Notes under the pieces: model-generated
The model's input: the letters and a program-made list of their open reading frames with translations, nothing else
What the model was told of the DNA's origin: nothing
Databases searched by the model: none
DNA from: Streptomyces prunicolor NBRC 13075
GTDB lineage: Bacteria > Actinomycetota > Actinomycetes > Streptomycetales > Streptomycetaceae
Assembly (NCBI RefSeq): GCF_000367365.1
Contig: NZ_BARF01000011.1
Location: 19,908-83,907 of the forward strand
Length of the DNA stretch: 64,000 nucleotides
Direction of reading: 5' to 3'
Shown here: in pieces, positions 50,025-58,733 of the stretch
How positions within the stretch are numbered: position 1 is the stretch's first letter
Layout of the letters: each line of letters begins with the position of its first letter
Position numbers and translations under genes: made by a program

Positions 50025-50906
50025 TTGACTGACCAGCTGCGACTGATGGCCGTCCACGCGCACCCCGACGACGAGTCGAGCAAGGGCGCGGCCACCATGG
50101 CGAAGTACGTGTCCGAGGGGGTGGACGTGCTGGTGGTGACCTGCACGGGCGGGGAGCGCGGCTCCATCCTCAACCCGAAGCTCCAGGGCGACACGTACAT
50201 CGAGGAGAACATCCACGAGGTGCGCAAGAAGGAGATGGACGAGGCCCGCGAGATCCTCGGCATCAAGCAGGAGTGGCTCGGTTTCGTGGACTCGGGGCTG
50301 CCCGAGGGCGACCCGCTGCCGCCGCTGCCCGAGGGCTGCTTCGCGCTGGAGGACGTCGACAAGGCGGCCGGTGAGCTGGTGAAGCAGATCCGTTCGTTCC
50401 GTCCGCAGGTGATCACCACCTATGACGAGAACGGCGGTTATCCGCACCCCGACCACATCATGACCCACAAGATCTCGATGGTGGCGTTCGAGGGCGCGAT
50501 GGACACCGAGAAGTACCCGGAGTCGGAGTACGGCACGGCGTACGAGCCGCAGAAGCTGTACTACAACCAGGGCTTCAACCGTCAGCGCACCGAGGCCCTG
50601 CACCATGCGCTGATCCAGCGCGGCCTGGAGTCGCCGTACGAGGAGTGGCTCAAGCGCTGGGACGAGTCGGGGCACACCGAGCGCACGCTCACCACGCACA
50701 TCCCCTGCGCCGAGTTCTTCGAGATCCGGGACAAGGCGCTGCTCGCGCACGCCACGCAGATCGACCCCGACGGCGGCTGGTTCCGGGTCCCGCTGGAGCT
50801 CCAGAAGGAGGTCTGGCCGACCGAGGAGTACGAGCTCGCGAAGTCCCTCGTCGCCAGCTCCCTCCCCGAGGACGACCTCTTTGCGGGCATCCGCGACAAT
50901 GCCTGA
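50025..50906 (+). CDS. mca: Mycothiol S-conjugate amidase
   Basis: 293 residues, TTG 50025 preceded by CGAGGATTTG. LmbE/PIG-L zinc hydrolase: AHPDDESSKG near residue 12 (zinc His and Asp-Asp) and GGYPHPDHIMTHK carrying the other zinc ligand; GGERGSILNPKLQG and GFNRQRTEALHHA are Mca-type rather than MshB-type. It cleaves mycothiol conjugates to mercapturic acids for export, the actinobacterial detoxification route. Conserved neighbourhood with greA and DUF4307. The following small gene overlaps or abuts its stop. Confidence 0.94.
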   Translation: MTDQLRLMAVHAHPDDESSKGAATMAKYVSEGVDVLVVTCTGGERGSILNPKLQGDTYIEENIHEVRKKEMDEAREILGIKQEWLGFVDSGLPEGDPLPPLPEGCFALEDVDKAAGELVKQIRSFRPQVITTYDENGGYPHPDHIMTHKISMVAFEGAMDTEKYPESEYGTAYEPQKLYYNQGFNRQRTEALHHALIQRGLESPYEEWLKRWDESGHTERTLTTHIPCAEFFEIRDKALLAHATQIDPDGGWFRVPLELQKEVWPTEEYELAKSLVASSLPEDDLFAGIRDNA

Positions 50907-50907
50907 C

Positions 50908-51180
50908 ATGAGCTCAAGCGCAGCCCTGGCAATGACGCACCTGGTCCCCCTCGCCGAGGTCGACGAGAACAAGGTCACCCCCGGCGTCCTCGGCTTCATC
51001 GTGTTCGCGGTGATGGCCCTGGCCGTCTGGGGCCTGATGAAATCGATGAGCAAGCAGATGAACAAGGTCGACTTCAAGGAGGGCGCGGACCCGAGGGCCG
51101 AGTCGACCGCCGAGTCGACCGCGGAATCGAAGGCCGGCTCAGGGTCCGCCCCGGCCGAGCCCAAGGCCAAGCGGGGCTGA
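50908..51180 (+). CDS. Small membrane protein downstream of mca
   Basis: 90 residues from ATG 50908 (ATG 50899, overlapping the mca stop, is an alternative). N-terminal hydrophilic segment, one membrane helix (TPGVLGFIVFAVMALAVWGL), and an acidic/Ala-Ser tail with AESTAESTAES repeats ending in a Lys-rich patch. Conserved behind mca in Streptomyces as far as I recall, with no known function. Presumably co-transcribed with mca. Confidence 0.8.
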   Translation: MSSSAALAMTHLVPLAEVDENKVTPGVLGFIVFAVMALAVWGLMKSMSKQMNKVDFKEGADPRAESTAESTAESKAGSGSAPAEPKAKRG

Positions 51181-51209
51181 CCCGGCCGGTCCGGGCAGGC
51201 CAGGGGAGG

Positions 51210-54200
51210 TCAGGGGGTGCCGGACACCGCCACCCCCATCACCTCCCGCGCATGCCGGCTCGGCACCATGCCCAGCCGCCACGCCTGCCAGCCCGCCTCC
51301 AGATTCACGCCCCGCTCCAGCAGCAGCTGGTACGCCTCCACGTAGTCGTGGAGTTTCTCGTCGCGGTACGGGTTGCCGGTGCGGGACAGCTGGGCCAGTT
51401 CCTCCTGGGCGACCGCCGTGCCGACCTCGACCCCGCCGGGGGCCGCGTACGGCAGGAGCGTGGCGCGCAGGAAGTGGGCCCAGTCCTCGCCGCGGTGGTC
51501 GCCGTACGAGGTGAACAGGCTCAGGGCCTCGTCGCACAGTGTCAGTGCCTGGGGGGTACGGGCGTTGCCCGCGTCGACGACCGCGAGTTCCAGGCAGGTC
51601 CAGGCCTCGCCGTGGGCGACGCCGATGCGCTGGAAGTCGGCGCGGGCGTCGACGAGGAGCTGGCGGGCGAAGCCGGAGTTGCGCAGCGAACCCGTCTGGG
51701 CGGCGCGCTGGTCGCGGGTCACGCGTGCCGAGTGGTGCCGGGCGCAGGCGAGGCCGTAGACGTCGCGCATGCGGGAGAACATCGTGCGGGAGCGTTCCAG
51801 CTCGCGCACCGCGAGGTCCAGGTTGCCGGTCTCCTCCAGGGCCTGGCCGAGGTAGTAGACCGTCCAGGCCTCGCCGCGGGCGTCCTCGTTGTCGCGGTGC
51901 CGGGCGGCTGCCTGGCGCAGGCCGTCGACCGCCGGGGACGGGTCGCCTGCGACCAGTCGGGCGCGGGCCAGCTGGGTCAGGGCCCAGGCCTCGCCGCGGG
52001 CGTCGCGGGTGCGGCCGTAGAGGCCCAGGGCGGTGCTGAGTTCGGACTCCGCGCGGGGGATGTCGCCCATGCGCAGGCCGAGTTGGCCGAGCTGGAAGTG
52101 GGCCCAGGCCTCGCCGTGGACGGATTCGCCGGCGTGGTGCAGGACGAGGGATTCGGTCAACAGCCGCATGGCTTCGGGGAGTCGGCCGCGGTCGCGTTCC
52201 ACGGCGGCCAGCGCGTGCATGGTCCAGGCGCGGTCCGTGGCCAGTTGGGGCGGGGCCTGGAGGTCGAGGGCCTCGCGGAGTTTCGCCGCGGCCTCGGTGA
52301 GGTTGCCCTGGTGGTGGAGGGTGATGCCGAGCGAGCACAGGGCGCGTGCGGCGCCCGCGTCGTGATGGGCCTCCATGTAGAGGTCGACGACGGAGGTGAG
52401 GGTGGTGCGCGCCTTGTCGAGTTCGCCGAGCTGCCGGGCCGCGATACCGGTGCGCCACTGCACCGAGCGCAGCAGCAGTCCCTGGTCGACCGCCTGCGCC
52501 AACTCGCTGATCTCACCGAGTCGGTAGAGGTCGCCGCGCAGCAGGCAGTAGTCGCACAGCGCGCCCAGCAGATTCAGTACGGCGCCCTGGTCGACGCCCT
52601 CCGCGTGGCGCAGCGTCGAGGTGATGAAGCTCGACTCGTCGTCCAGCCAGCGCAGCGCCTCGTCGAGCGAGGTGAAGCCGTGCGGGCCGAACCGGTCCGA
52701 GCGCGTCGACATGTTGCCGTCGACCAACCGCAGGACGGAGTCGGCGAGTTCGCCGTAGTTCACGATCAACCGCTCCTGCGCGGCGGTACGTTCGGCCGAC
52801 TCCTCCTCGTCGAGGAGGCGGGCCTGGGCGAAGGCGCGGACCAGGTCGTGCAGGCGGTAGCGGGTGCCGCGGACGTGGTCGATGAGGCCCGCCCGGGACA
52901 GGGCGTCGAGTTGGCGGGTGGCCTCCGTGTCGTCGGTGGCCAGCAGGGCGGCGGCAGCCGCCGCGCCGAGCGAGGCCCGGCCGGCCAGTGCCAGCCGGCG
53001 CAGCAGCCTGCGGGCCTGGTCGGACTGGTCGGTGTAGCGCAGCCACAGCGCCCGTTCGACCGGTTCCACCGGGCCGTACGCCCCCAGATCCGTGGCCAGT
53101 TGACGCGGTGAGCGCGGGCCGAGGGACGAGCCCGCGATCCGCAGGGCCAGCGGCAGTCCGCCGCACAACTCCCTGATCCGCTCGTCGGATTCGGCGTCGT
53201 ACGGCTCCGAACCGTCCTGTGCCGCCGCGCCCAGCAGTTCCTCCGCGCCCGCCGCGTCCAGCGGTTCCACCGGCAACTGGTGGACCCAGGCGGCCAGTTC
53301 GGCGGGCAGGTCGAGGGGCTTGCGGGCGGTGACCACGACCAGGCTGTCCGAGCGCTCGGGCACCAGGGTGGCCACCTGCGCGACGTCGGAGGCGTCGTCG
53401 AGGACGATGGTCACCGGGAGGCCGGTCAGCTGCTGGTGGTACAACTCGCCCAGCCGCTTGACCTGTTGGTCGGGGGAGGAGCGTTCGCGGAAGAGCAGTT
53501 GCTCGCGGGGCGCGCCGAGCCGGTTGAGCAGGTGCAGCAGGGCGTCGCGGGTGGGCAGCGGCGGCTCGCCCGGGCTGTCGCCGCGCAGGTCCACCACGCA
53601 GGCACCACGGAAGTGGTCCCGCAGATCGTGCGCGGCCCGCACCGCGAGGCTGGTGCGCCCCGAGCCGGGCGCGCCGTGCAGCACGACCACGGTCGGCCGG
53701 GTCTCCGTACTCGCGCGGGCCGCCTGCACCAGTTGCCGAATACGGGCCAGCTCCACCCGCCGACCGGCGAACGCGCCCACGGCATCCGGAAGTTGACCGA
53801 AAGACTGCTCCAGCACACTCCGCCTGCGCGCCGCCGCGCTCTTGTCCGCACCGCGCAACTGCGGCCCCGGCTTCTTCGTCGGCCCGGTGGAAGCGGCGAG
53901 CACCCGCTGCTGGTCCAGGAACGGCCGGATGCCCCGCACCTCCAACGCCGTCAGCCACTGCAAGCGCAGCTGCTCGGGGCCACCGGGCTGGCTCACGGCC
54001 CCGGCGCGGTGATGCGCGGCGGGCAGATGGGAGGCGGTCACCTTCACGACGGTCGCCGCGGCGCCGACGACGCCGACGGTCACCCCGGCGCCGAACGCCG
54101 TACCGGTGTCGGTACCGAGGGCCAGGTCGGCCACCACGGCGGCGACCGCCGCAACGCCCGCCACCAGCAAGGGAGTTGCCCCACCCTCCTTGGCGTACCG

Positions 54201-54413
54201 CTGCCCGAAGCTGACCTGCCCGGCCGCGGCCTCGTCCAGCGCCCCGGTATAGGCCTCGTACTCCTCGGCCGCCGTCTGGGCCATCGCGTCCAGAGCGGCT
54301 CGGGACCGCGCCAGCAGCACCTGCCCGTCGGTGCGCCCGCCGGAGCGCCGCACCTCCTCCTCCACGGCCCGAGCCAACAGCCGCTCGGCATCGGTCCGAT
54401 GGCCGTCCCGCAT
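51210..54413 (-). CDS. Membrane STAND protein: NB-ARC plus TPR
   Basis: 1,067 residues from ATG 54413 (GGAGGGGGA upstream). Residues about 75-130 hold two membrane helices (TPLLVAGVAAVAAVVADLAL; GAGVTVGVVGAAATVVKV). NB-ARC: Walker A VLHGAPGSGRTSLAVRAAH near 280 with Arg replacing the usual Lys neighbour pattern (GSGRTS instead of GxGKT), Walker B VTIVLDDASD, GLPLALRIAG. The rest is TPR (LGITLHHQGNLTEAAAKLRE, LGQLGLRMGDIPRAESELST). AfsR-like without the SARP DNA-binding domain. The missing P-loop lysine is noteworthy: it may bind but not hydrolyse nucleotide well. Three 20-bp direct repeats precede the gene. Confidence 0.85.
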   Translation of the reverse strand: MRDGHRTDAERLLARAVEEEVRRSGGRTDGQVLLARSRAALDAMAQTAAEEYEAYTGALDEAAAGQVSFGQRYAKEGGATPLLVAGVAAVAAVVADLALGTDTGTAFGAGVTVGVVGAAATVVKVTASHLPAAHHRAGAVSQPGGPEQLRLQWLTALEVRGIRPFLDQQRVLAASTGPTKKPGPQLRGADKSAAARRRSVLEQSFGQLPDAVGAFAGRRVELARIRQLVQAARASTETRPTVVVLHGAPGSGRTSLAVRAAHDLRDHFRGACVVDLRGDSPGEPPLPTRDALLHLLNRLGAPREQLLFRERSSPDQQVKRLGELYHQQLTGLPVTIVLDDASDVAQVATLVPERSDSLVVVTARKPLDLPAELAAWVHQLPVEPLDAAGAEELLGAAAQDGSEPYDAESDERIRELCGGLPLALRIAGSSLGPRSPRQLATDLGAYGPVEPVERALWLRYTDQSDQARRLLRRLALAGRASLGAAAAAALLATDDTEATRQLDALSRAGLIDHVRGTRYRLHDLVRAFAQARLLDEEESAERTAAQERLIVNYGELADSVLRLVDGNMSTRSDRFGPHGFTSLDEALRWLDDESSFITSTLRHAEGVDQGAVLNLLGALCDYCLLRGDLYRLGEISELAQAVDQGLLLRSVQWRTGIAARQLGELDKARTTLTSVVDLYMEAHHDAGAARALCSLGITLHHQGNLTEAAAKLREALDLQAPPQLATDRAWTMHALAAVERDRGRLPEAMRLLTESLVLHHAGESVHGEAWAHFQLGQLGLRMGDIPRAESELSTALGLYGRTRDARGEAWALTQLARARLVAGDPSPAVDGLRQAAARHRDNEDARGEAWTVYYLGQALEETGNLDLAVRELERSRTMFSRMRDVYGLACARHHSARVTRDQRAAQTGSLRNSGFARQLLVDARADFQRIGVAHGEAWTCLELAVVDAGNARTPQALTLCDEALSLFTSYGDHRGEDWAHFLRATLLPYAAPGGVEVGTAVAQEELAQLSRTGNPYRDEKLHDYVEAYQLLLERGVNLEAGWQAWRLGMVPSRHAREVMGVAVSGTP

Positions 54414-54483
54414 GTCACGTCCCCCTCCGGCGGCAACTCCTTGGCCTATGAGTGTCCTTCGGCGAGGGCGGGAGCGCGAGAGG

Positions 54484-54543
54484 GCGACGATCAACCGTTG
54501 GCCGTGACGATCAACCATGCACCGTGACGATCGATCGTTCGCG
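54484..54543. repeat. Three 20-bp direct repeats upstream of the second STAND gene
   Basis: GTGACGATCAACC-type units with GACGATC at 54486, 54506 and 54526, exactly 20 bp (two helical turns) apart; the third is GACGATCGATCG. They lie 71-130 bp upstream of the STAND start and downstream of the Uma2 stop. No gene is seen in 54414-54576. Confidence 0.8.
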
Positions 54544-54576
54544 GTGCGGAAGTGGAAGCGGAGGGAACGCTGCTCG

Positions 54577-55143
54577 TCAGACGGATCCCAGGTCGACGGT
54601 CACGGCGAAAGGCGCGGCGGCCTTGATCACACCGGTGAACATCTCGCCGTCCCGATACCCCTTGGTGGCAGGGTCGAGAACGTACGTGTAGATGATCGGG
54701 ACACCGGTGGCGGCCTGTTCGACACGCCAGTAGAAGGGGATGCCGGCCTTGGCGTACTGGTCCACCTTCACGATCCGGTTCGTGGTCTCGGAGCCGGGCG
54801 ACACGACCTCGACGACCAGGAGTACGTGCTCGGGGCGAGTGGGCGTGACGTCGATGGTCTCCGCCCGGTACACGGCGACGTCCGGACGCCGGTTGGTGAG
54901 CGGAACGTCCTGCAGACGGACATCGAAGTCCGTGTCGGCATTCCAGTCCGGGCCTGCGGCGTTGTTCAGGGCGTTGGCCAGGATTCGGGCCAGCCGGGTG
55001 TGCCGCTTGGACGCACTCGGGCCCACCACGACCATCCCGTCCACGATCTCGATGCCGGCGCACTGCTCCTCGGACCAGGAGTCGTACCGCTCCGCGCTGA
55101 TCTGCGTGTGCATCCAGGCGGGCACGACCATCTCGGCGGTCAT
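54577..55143 (-). CDS. Uma2-family endonuclease-fold protein
   Basis: 188 residues, ATG 55143. PD-(D/E)xK core: [16 protein letters not shown], then [11 protein letters not shown] (catalytic Asp) and [20 protein letters not shown] (Glu-x-Val in place of ExK, with Lys later), and [17 protein letters not shown]. Uma2 (DUF820) proteins are abundant in Streptomyces and cyanobacteria; the fold is restriction-endonuclease-like but activity is unproven. Tandem with the STAND gene on the same strand, though 163 bp apart. Confidence 0.9.
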   Translation of the reverse strand: MTAEMVVPAWMHTQISAERYDSWSEEQCAGIEIVDGMVVVGPSASKRHTRLARILANALNNAAGPDWNADTDFDVRLQDVPLTNRRPDVAVYRAETIDVTPTRPEHVLLVVEVVSPGSETTNRIVKVDQYAKAGIPFYWRVEQAATGVPIIYTYVLDPATKGYRDGEMFTGVIKAAAPFAVTVDLGSV

Positions 55144-55244
55144 GGCGCACCTCCTCGGAGGATGCCCGACGGTTCCGGTGCTGCTCGGCTCAGCCTACTG
55201 TCCTGTGCCGGGCCGCCGGTGAGCGACGTGAGAGGGTGAGGGGC

Positions 55245-57272
55245 GTGAACCGACTGGCCCATGAGACCTCCCCCTACCTCCTCCAGCACGCCGACAACCC
55301 CGTCGACTGGTGGCCCTGGTCGCCCGAGGCCTTCGACGAGGCGCGGAGGACGAACCGGCCGGTGCTGCTCAGCGTCGGGTACAGCAGCTGTCACTGGTGC
55401 CACGTCATGGCCCACGAATCCTTCGAGGACCAGCCCACCGCCGACTACCTCAACGAGAATTTCGTCAGCGTCAAGGTCGACCGCGAGGAACGACCCGACG
55501 TCGACGCCGTCTACATGGAGGCCGTTCAGGCGGCCACCGGTCAGGGCGGCTGGCCCATGACCGTGTTTCTCACGCCGGACGCCGAGCCCTTCTACTTCGG
55601 GACCTACTTCCCGCCCGCGCCCCGTCACGGCATGCCCTCCTTCCGGCAGGTGCTGGAGGGGGTGCGCAGTGCCTGGACCGATCGGCGGGACGAGGTCGCC
55701 GAGGTCGCCGGGAAGATCACGCGGGATCTGTCCCAGCGGCAGATCGACTACGGCGGTACCGAGGCCCCCGGCGAGGAGGAGCTGTCCGGCGCGCTGCTCG
55801 GGCTCACGCGGGAGTACGACCCGCAGCGCGGCGGATTCGGCGGTGCGCCCAAGTTCCCGCCGTCCATGGCACTGGAGTTCCTGCTGCGGCATCACGCCCG
55901 CACCGGCTCCGAGGGTGCTCTGGAGATGGCCCGGGACACCTGCGAGCGGATGGCCCGCGGCGGGATCTATGACCAACTCGCGGGCGGGTTCGCCCGTTAC
56001 TCCGTCGACCGTGACTGGGTCGTCCCGCACTTCGAGAAGATGCTCTACGACAACGCCCTGCTCTGCCGGGTCTACGCCCACCTGTGGCGCAGCACCGGCT
56101 CGGAGCTGGCCCGGCGCGTCGCCGTCGAGACCGCCGACTTCCTCGTGCGTGAACTCCGTACGAACGAGGGCGGGTTCGCCTCCGCCCTCGACGCCGACAG
56201 CGACGACGGGACCGGTAAGCACGTCGAGGGTGCCTTCTACGTCTGGACGCCCGAGCAGCTCACCGAGGTCCTCGGAGCGGCGGATGCCGAACTCGCCGCC
56301 CAGTACTTCGGCGTGACCGAGGACGGGACCTTCGAGGAAGGGCAGTCCGTTCTTCAACTGCCGCAGAGTGAAGGGGCCTTCGACGCCGAGAAGATCGAGT
56401 CCGTGAAGAGCCGTCTCCTGGACGCCCGTTCGCAGCGGCCCGCCCCCGGCCGCGACGACAAGGTGGTCGCCGCCTGGAACGGCCTCGCGATCGCCGCACT
56501 CGCCGAGACCGGCGCGTACTTCGACCGCCCCGACCTGGTCGAGGCCGCCGTCTCCGCCGCCGATCTCCTCGTACGCCTGCATCTGGACGAGCACGCCAAG
56601 CTGGCCCGCACCAGCAAGGACGGCCAAGTCGGGGCGAACGCCGGGGTGTTGGAGGACTACGCCGATGTGGCCGAGGGGTTCCTCGCGCTCGCCTCGGTCA
56701 CGGGGGAGGGGGTCTGGCTGGAGTTCGCCGGGTTCCTGCTCGACCACGTTCTCGCCGGGTTCGTCGATGAATCCGGGGCGCTCTACGACACCGCCTCCGA
56801 CGCCGAGCAGCTCATTCGTCGGCCGCAGGATCCGACCGACAACGCCGCCCCGTCCGGCTGGACCGCCGCCGCGGGCGCGCTGCTGAGCTATGCCGCGCAG
56901 ACCGGCGCCGAGCCCCATCGCACCGCCGCCGAACGGGCGTTGGGGGTCGTCAAGGCGCTCGGGCCGCGCGTGCCGCGGTTCATCGGGTGGGGGCTGGCCG
57001 TCGCCGAGGCGTATCTCGACGGGCCGCGCGAGGTCGCCGTCGTAGGGCCCTCGCTCGGTGATGAGTCCGCAAAAGCCTTGCACCGTACGGCACTTCTGGG
57101 GACCGCGCCCGGGGCCGTGGTCGCCTTCGGGGTCGCGGGGAGTGACGAACTGCCGTTGCTCGCCGACCGGCCCTTGGTCGACGGTGGACCGGCCGCGTAC
57201 GTTTGCCGTAACTTTACCTGCGACGCGCCGACGACCGACCCCGAGCGGCTGCGCACCGCGTTGACCAGGTGA
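55245..57272 (+). CDS. YyaL/DUF255 thioredoxin-domain protein
   Basis: 675 residues from GTG 55245 (AGAGGG eight bases upstream; GTG 55236 also in frame). N-terminal DUF255 thioredoxin-like domain ([40 protein letters not shown] with a CHWC redox motif), then an (alpha/alpha)6 N-acylglucosamine-2-epimerase-like barrel ([40 protein letters not shown]). Conserved in all domains of life (human SPATA20); the biochemical role is unsettled. It is followed after 192 bp by the glycan operon. Confidence 0.93.
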   Translation: MNRLAHETSPYLLQHADNPVDWWPWSPEAFDEARRTNRPVLLSVGYSSCHWCHVMAHESFEDQPTADYLNENFVSVKVDREERPDVDAVYMEAVQAATGQGGWPMTVFLTPDAEPFYFGTYFPPAPRHGMPSFRQVLEGVRSAWTDRRDEVAEVAGKITRDLSQRQIDYGGTEAPGEEELSGALLGLTREYDPQRGGFGGAPKFPPSMALEFLLRHHARTGSEGALEMARDTCERMARGGIYDQLAGGFARYSVDRDWVVPHFEKMLYDNALLCRVYAHLWRSTGSELARRVAVETADFLVRELRTNEGGFASALDADSDDGTGKHVEGAFYVWTPEQLTEVLGAADAELAAQYFGVTEDGTFEEGQSVLQLPQSEGAFDAEKIESVKSRLLDARSQRPAPGRDDKVVAAWNGLAIAALAETGAYFDRPDLVEAAVSAADLLVRLHLDEHAKLARTSKDGQVGANAGVLEDYADVAEGFLALASVTGEGVWLEFAGFLLDHVLAGFVDESGALYDTASDAEQLIRRPQDPTDNAAPSGWTAAAGALLSYAAQTGAEPHRTAAERALGVVKALGPRVPRFIGWGLAVAEAYLDGPREVAVVGPSLGDESAKALHRTALLGTAPGAVVAFGVAGSDELPLLADRPLVDGGPAAYVCRNFTCDAPTTDPERLRTALTR

Positions 57273-57365
57273 AACGACAGAGTCGTAACCACCTCAAACG
57301 CGACCAGTGCGAGAAATGCTCACGTGGGGGCCTCATTGTGATGAAACACGCTCTTCACTGAAATC

Positions 57366-57384
57366 ACCTGTTCGCTTCACAGGT
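57366..57384. promoter_or_regulatory. Inverted repeat ACCTGT-n7-ACAGGT upstream of the glycan operon
   Basis: Perfect 6-bp arms around a 7-bp spacer, 81 bp before the operon's first start codon, in a 192-bp intergenic region that is relatively A/T-rich between 57330 and 57380. A plausible operator; no regulator is adjacent. Confidence 0.4.
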
Positions 57385-57464
57385 CGCCCATAGTCTCTGC
57401 CTCGTGACGCGACGGACGTAACTCACCGTCGTGCCGGGGGGATTGGGATCTGGGGGGATCTGTT

Positions 57465-58733
57465 GTGCTGACGTCTGTCTTCATCGCTGTCGTTTCGCTG
57501 GCCCTGTTCTGGATGGCCGCCTTCACCCTGTGGTGGCAGATGCACGCGTGGCGTACGCCCGAAGTGCTCGCCTCCACCCGATTCAGCAGACCGGACGGGG
57601 ACGAGCACGTCTCGTTCTCGTTGCTGCTGCCGGCCCGGCACGAACAGGCCGTGCTCGACCACACCATCCAGCGGCTGCTGGAGTCCACGCACACCGACTT
57701 CGAGATCATCGTGATCGTGGGGCACGACGACCCCGAGACCGCGGCGGTGGCGAACAGCGCCGCCGAACGCGACCCGCGCGTCCGTGTCGTCGTCGACACG
57801 CACGAGAAGAAGAACAAACCGAAGGCCATGAACACGGCGCTGCCGCACTGCCGCGGCGATGTCGTCGGGGTCTTCGACGCCGAGGACCAGGTCCATCCGG
57901 AGCTGCTCGCCCACGTCGACCACGCGTTCCGCACGACGGGAGCGGACGTCGTCCAAGGCGGGGTCCAGCTCATCAATTTCAACTCCAGCTGGTACAGCCT
58001 GCGCAACTGCCTGGAGTACTTCTTCTGGTTCCGGTCCCGGCTGCATCTGCACGCGCAGAAGGGGTTCATCCCGCTGGGCGGCAACACCGTCTTCGTGCGG
58101 ACCGACGTCCTGCGCGAGGCCGACGGCTGGGACCCCAACTGCCTTGCCGAGGACTGCGACTTGGGCGTCCGGCTGTCCAGCGTCGGCAAGAAGGTCGTCG
58201 TCGCCTACGACTCCGACATGGTGACCCGGGAGGAGACCCCCGGCTCGCTGATGTCGTTGCTGAAGCAGCGAACTCGCTGGAACCAGGGCTTCCTTCAGGT
58301 CTACCGGAAGAAGGACTGGAAGCAACTCCCGGGATTCGGGCAGCGGTTGCTCGCCCGCTACACGCTGATGACGCCGTTCCTGCAGGCCTTCTCCGGGGTC
58401 ATCATCCCGCTCAACGCGGCGGTCGCGCTCTTCCTGGACGTGCCGGTGGGCATCGCCTTCCTCACCTTCCTGCCGCTGGTCACCGCCGCCGTCACCTTCG
58501 TGTTCGAGGTCGTCGGACTGCACGACTTCGGCAAGCAGTACGGACTCCGCGTCCGCGCCGTCCACTATCTGAAGCTCGTCGTGGGCGGCCCCTTCTACCA
58601 GGTGCTCCTCGCCGGAGCCGCGATGCGCGCAGTGTGGCGTGAGCAACGCGGCCAGAACGACTGGGAGTTGACCTCCCACGTCGGCGCGCACCTCACCGAA
58701 ACCGCAGTGACCCGAGAGGACGTTCCTGCGTGA
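57465..58733 (+). CDS. Processive family-2 glycosyltransferase (membrane)
   Basis: 422 residues, GTG 57465 after TGGGGGGATC. One N-terminal helix (MLTSVFIAVVSLALFWMAAF), then a cytoplasmic GT2 domain: VSFSLLLPARHEQAVLDHTI, donor-binding DAEDQVHP, LAEDCDLGVRL, and acceptor-site QRTRWNQG (the Q/RxxRW motif of processive synthases). C-terminal membrane helices (VIIPLNAAVALFLDVPVGIA, LTFLPLVTAAVTFVFEVVGL) form a translocation pore in relatives such as cellulose synthase-like CslA. It probably polymerises and exports a beta-glycan. First gene of a four-gene operon whose last product is a GlxA-like oxidase, the partner known for CslA in other streptomycetes. Confidence 0.9.
   Translation: MLTSVFIAVVSLALFWMAAFTLWWQMHAWRTPEVLASTRFSRPDGDEHVSFSLLLPARHEQAVLDHTIQRLLESTHTDFEIIVIVGHDDPETAAVANSAAERDPRVRVVVDTHEKKNKPKAMNTALPHCRGDVVGVFDAEDQVHPELLAHVDHAFRTTGADVVQGGVQLINFNSSWYSLRNCLEYFFWFRSRLHLHAQKGFIPLGGNTVFVRTDVLREADGWDPNCLAEDCDLGVRLSSVGKKVVVAYDSDMVTREETPGSLMSLLKQRTRWNQGFLQVYRKKDWKQLPGFGQRLLARYTLMTPFLQAFSGVIIPLNAAVALFLDVPVGIAFLTFLPLVTAAVTFVFEVVGLHDFGKQYGLRVRAVHYLKLVVGGPFYQVLLAGAAMRAVWREQRGQNDWELTSHVGAHLTETAVTREDVPA

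Noticed and set aside
55140..57083. Minus-strand 647-codon frame opposite the YyaL-type gene
   Set aside because: Antisense of a conserved thioredoxin-domain protein; no recognisable motif.
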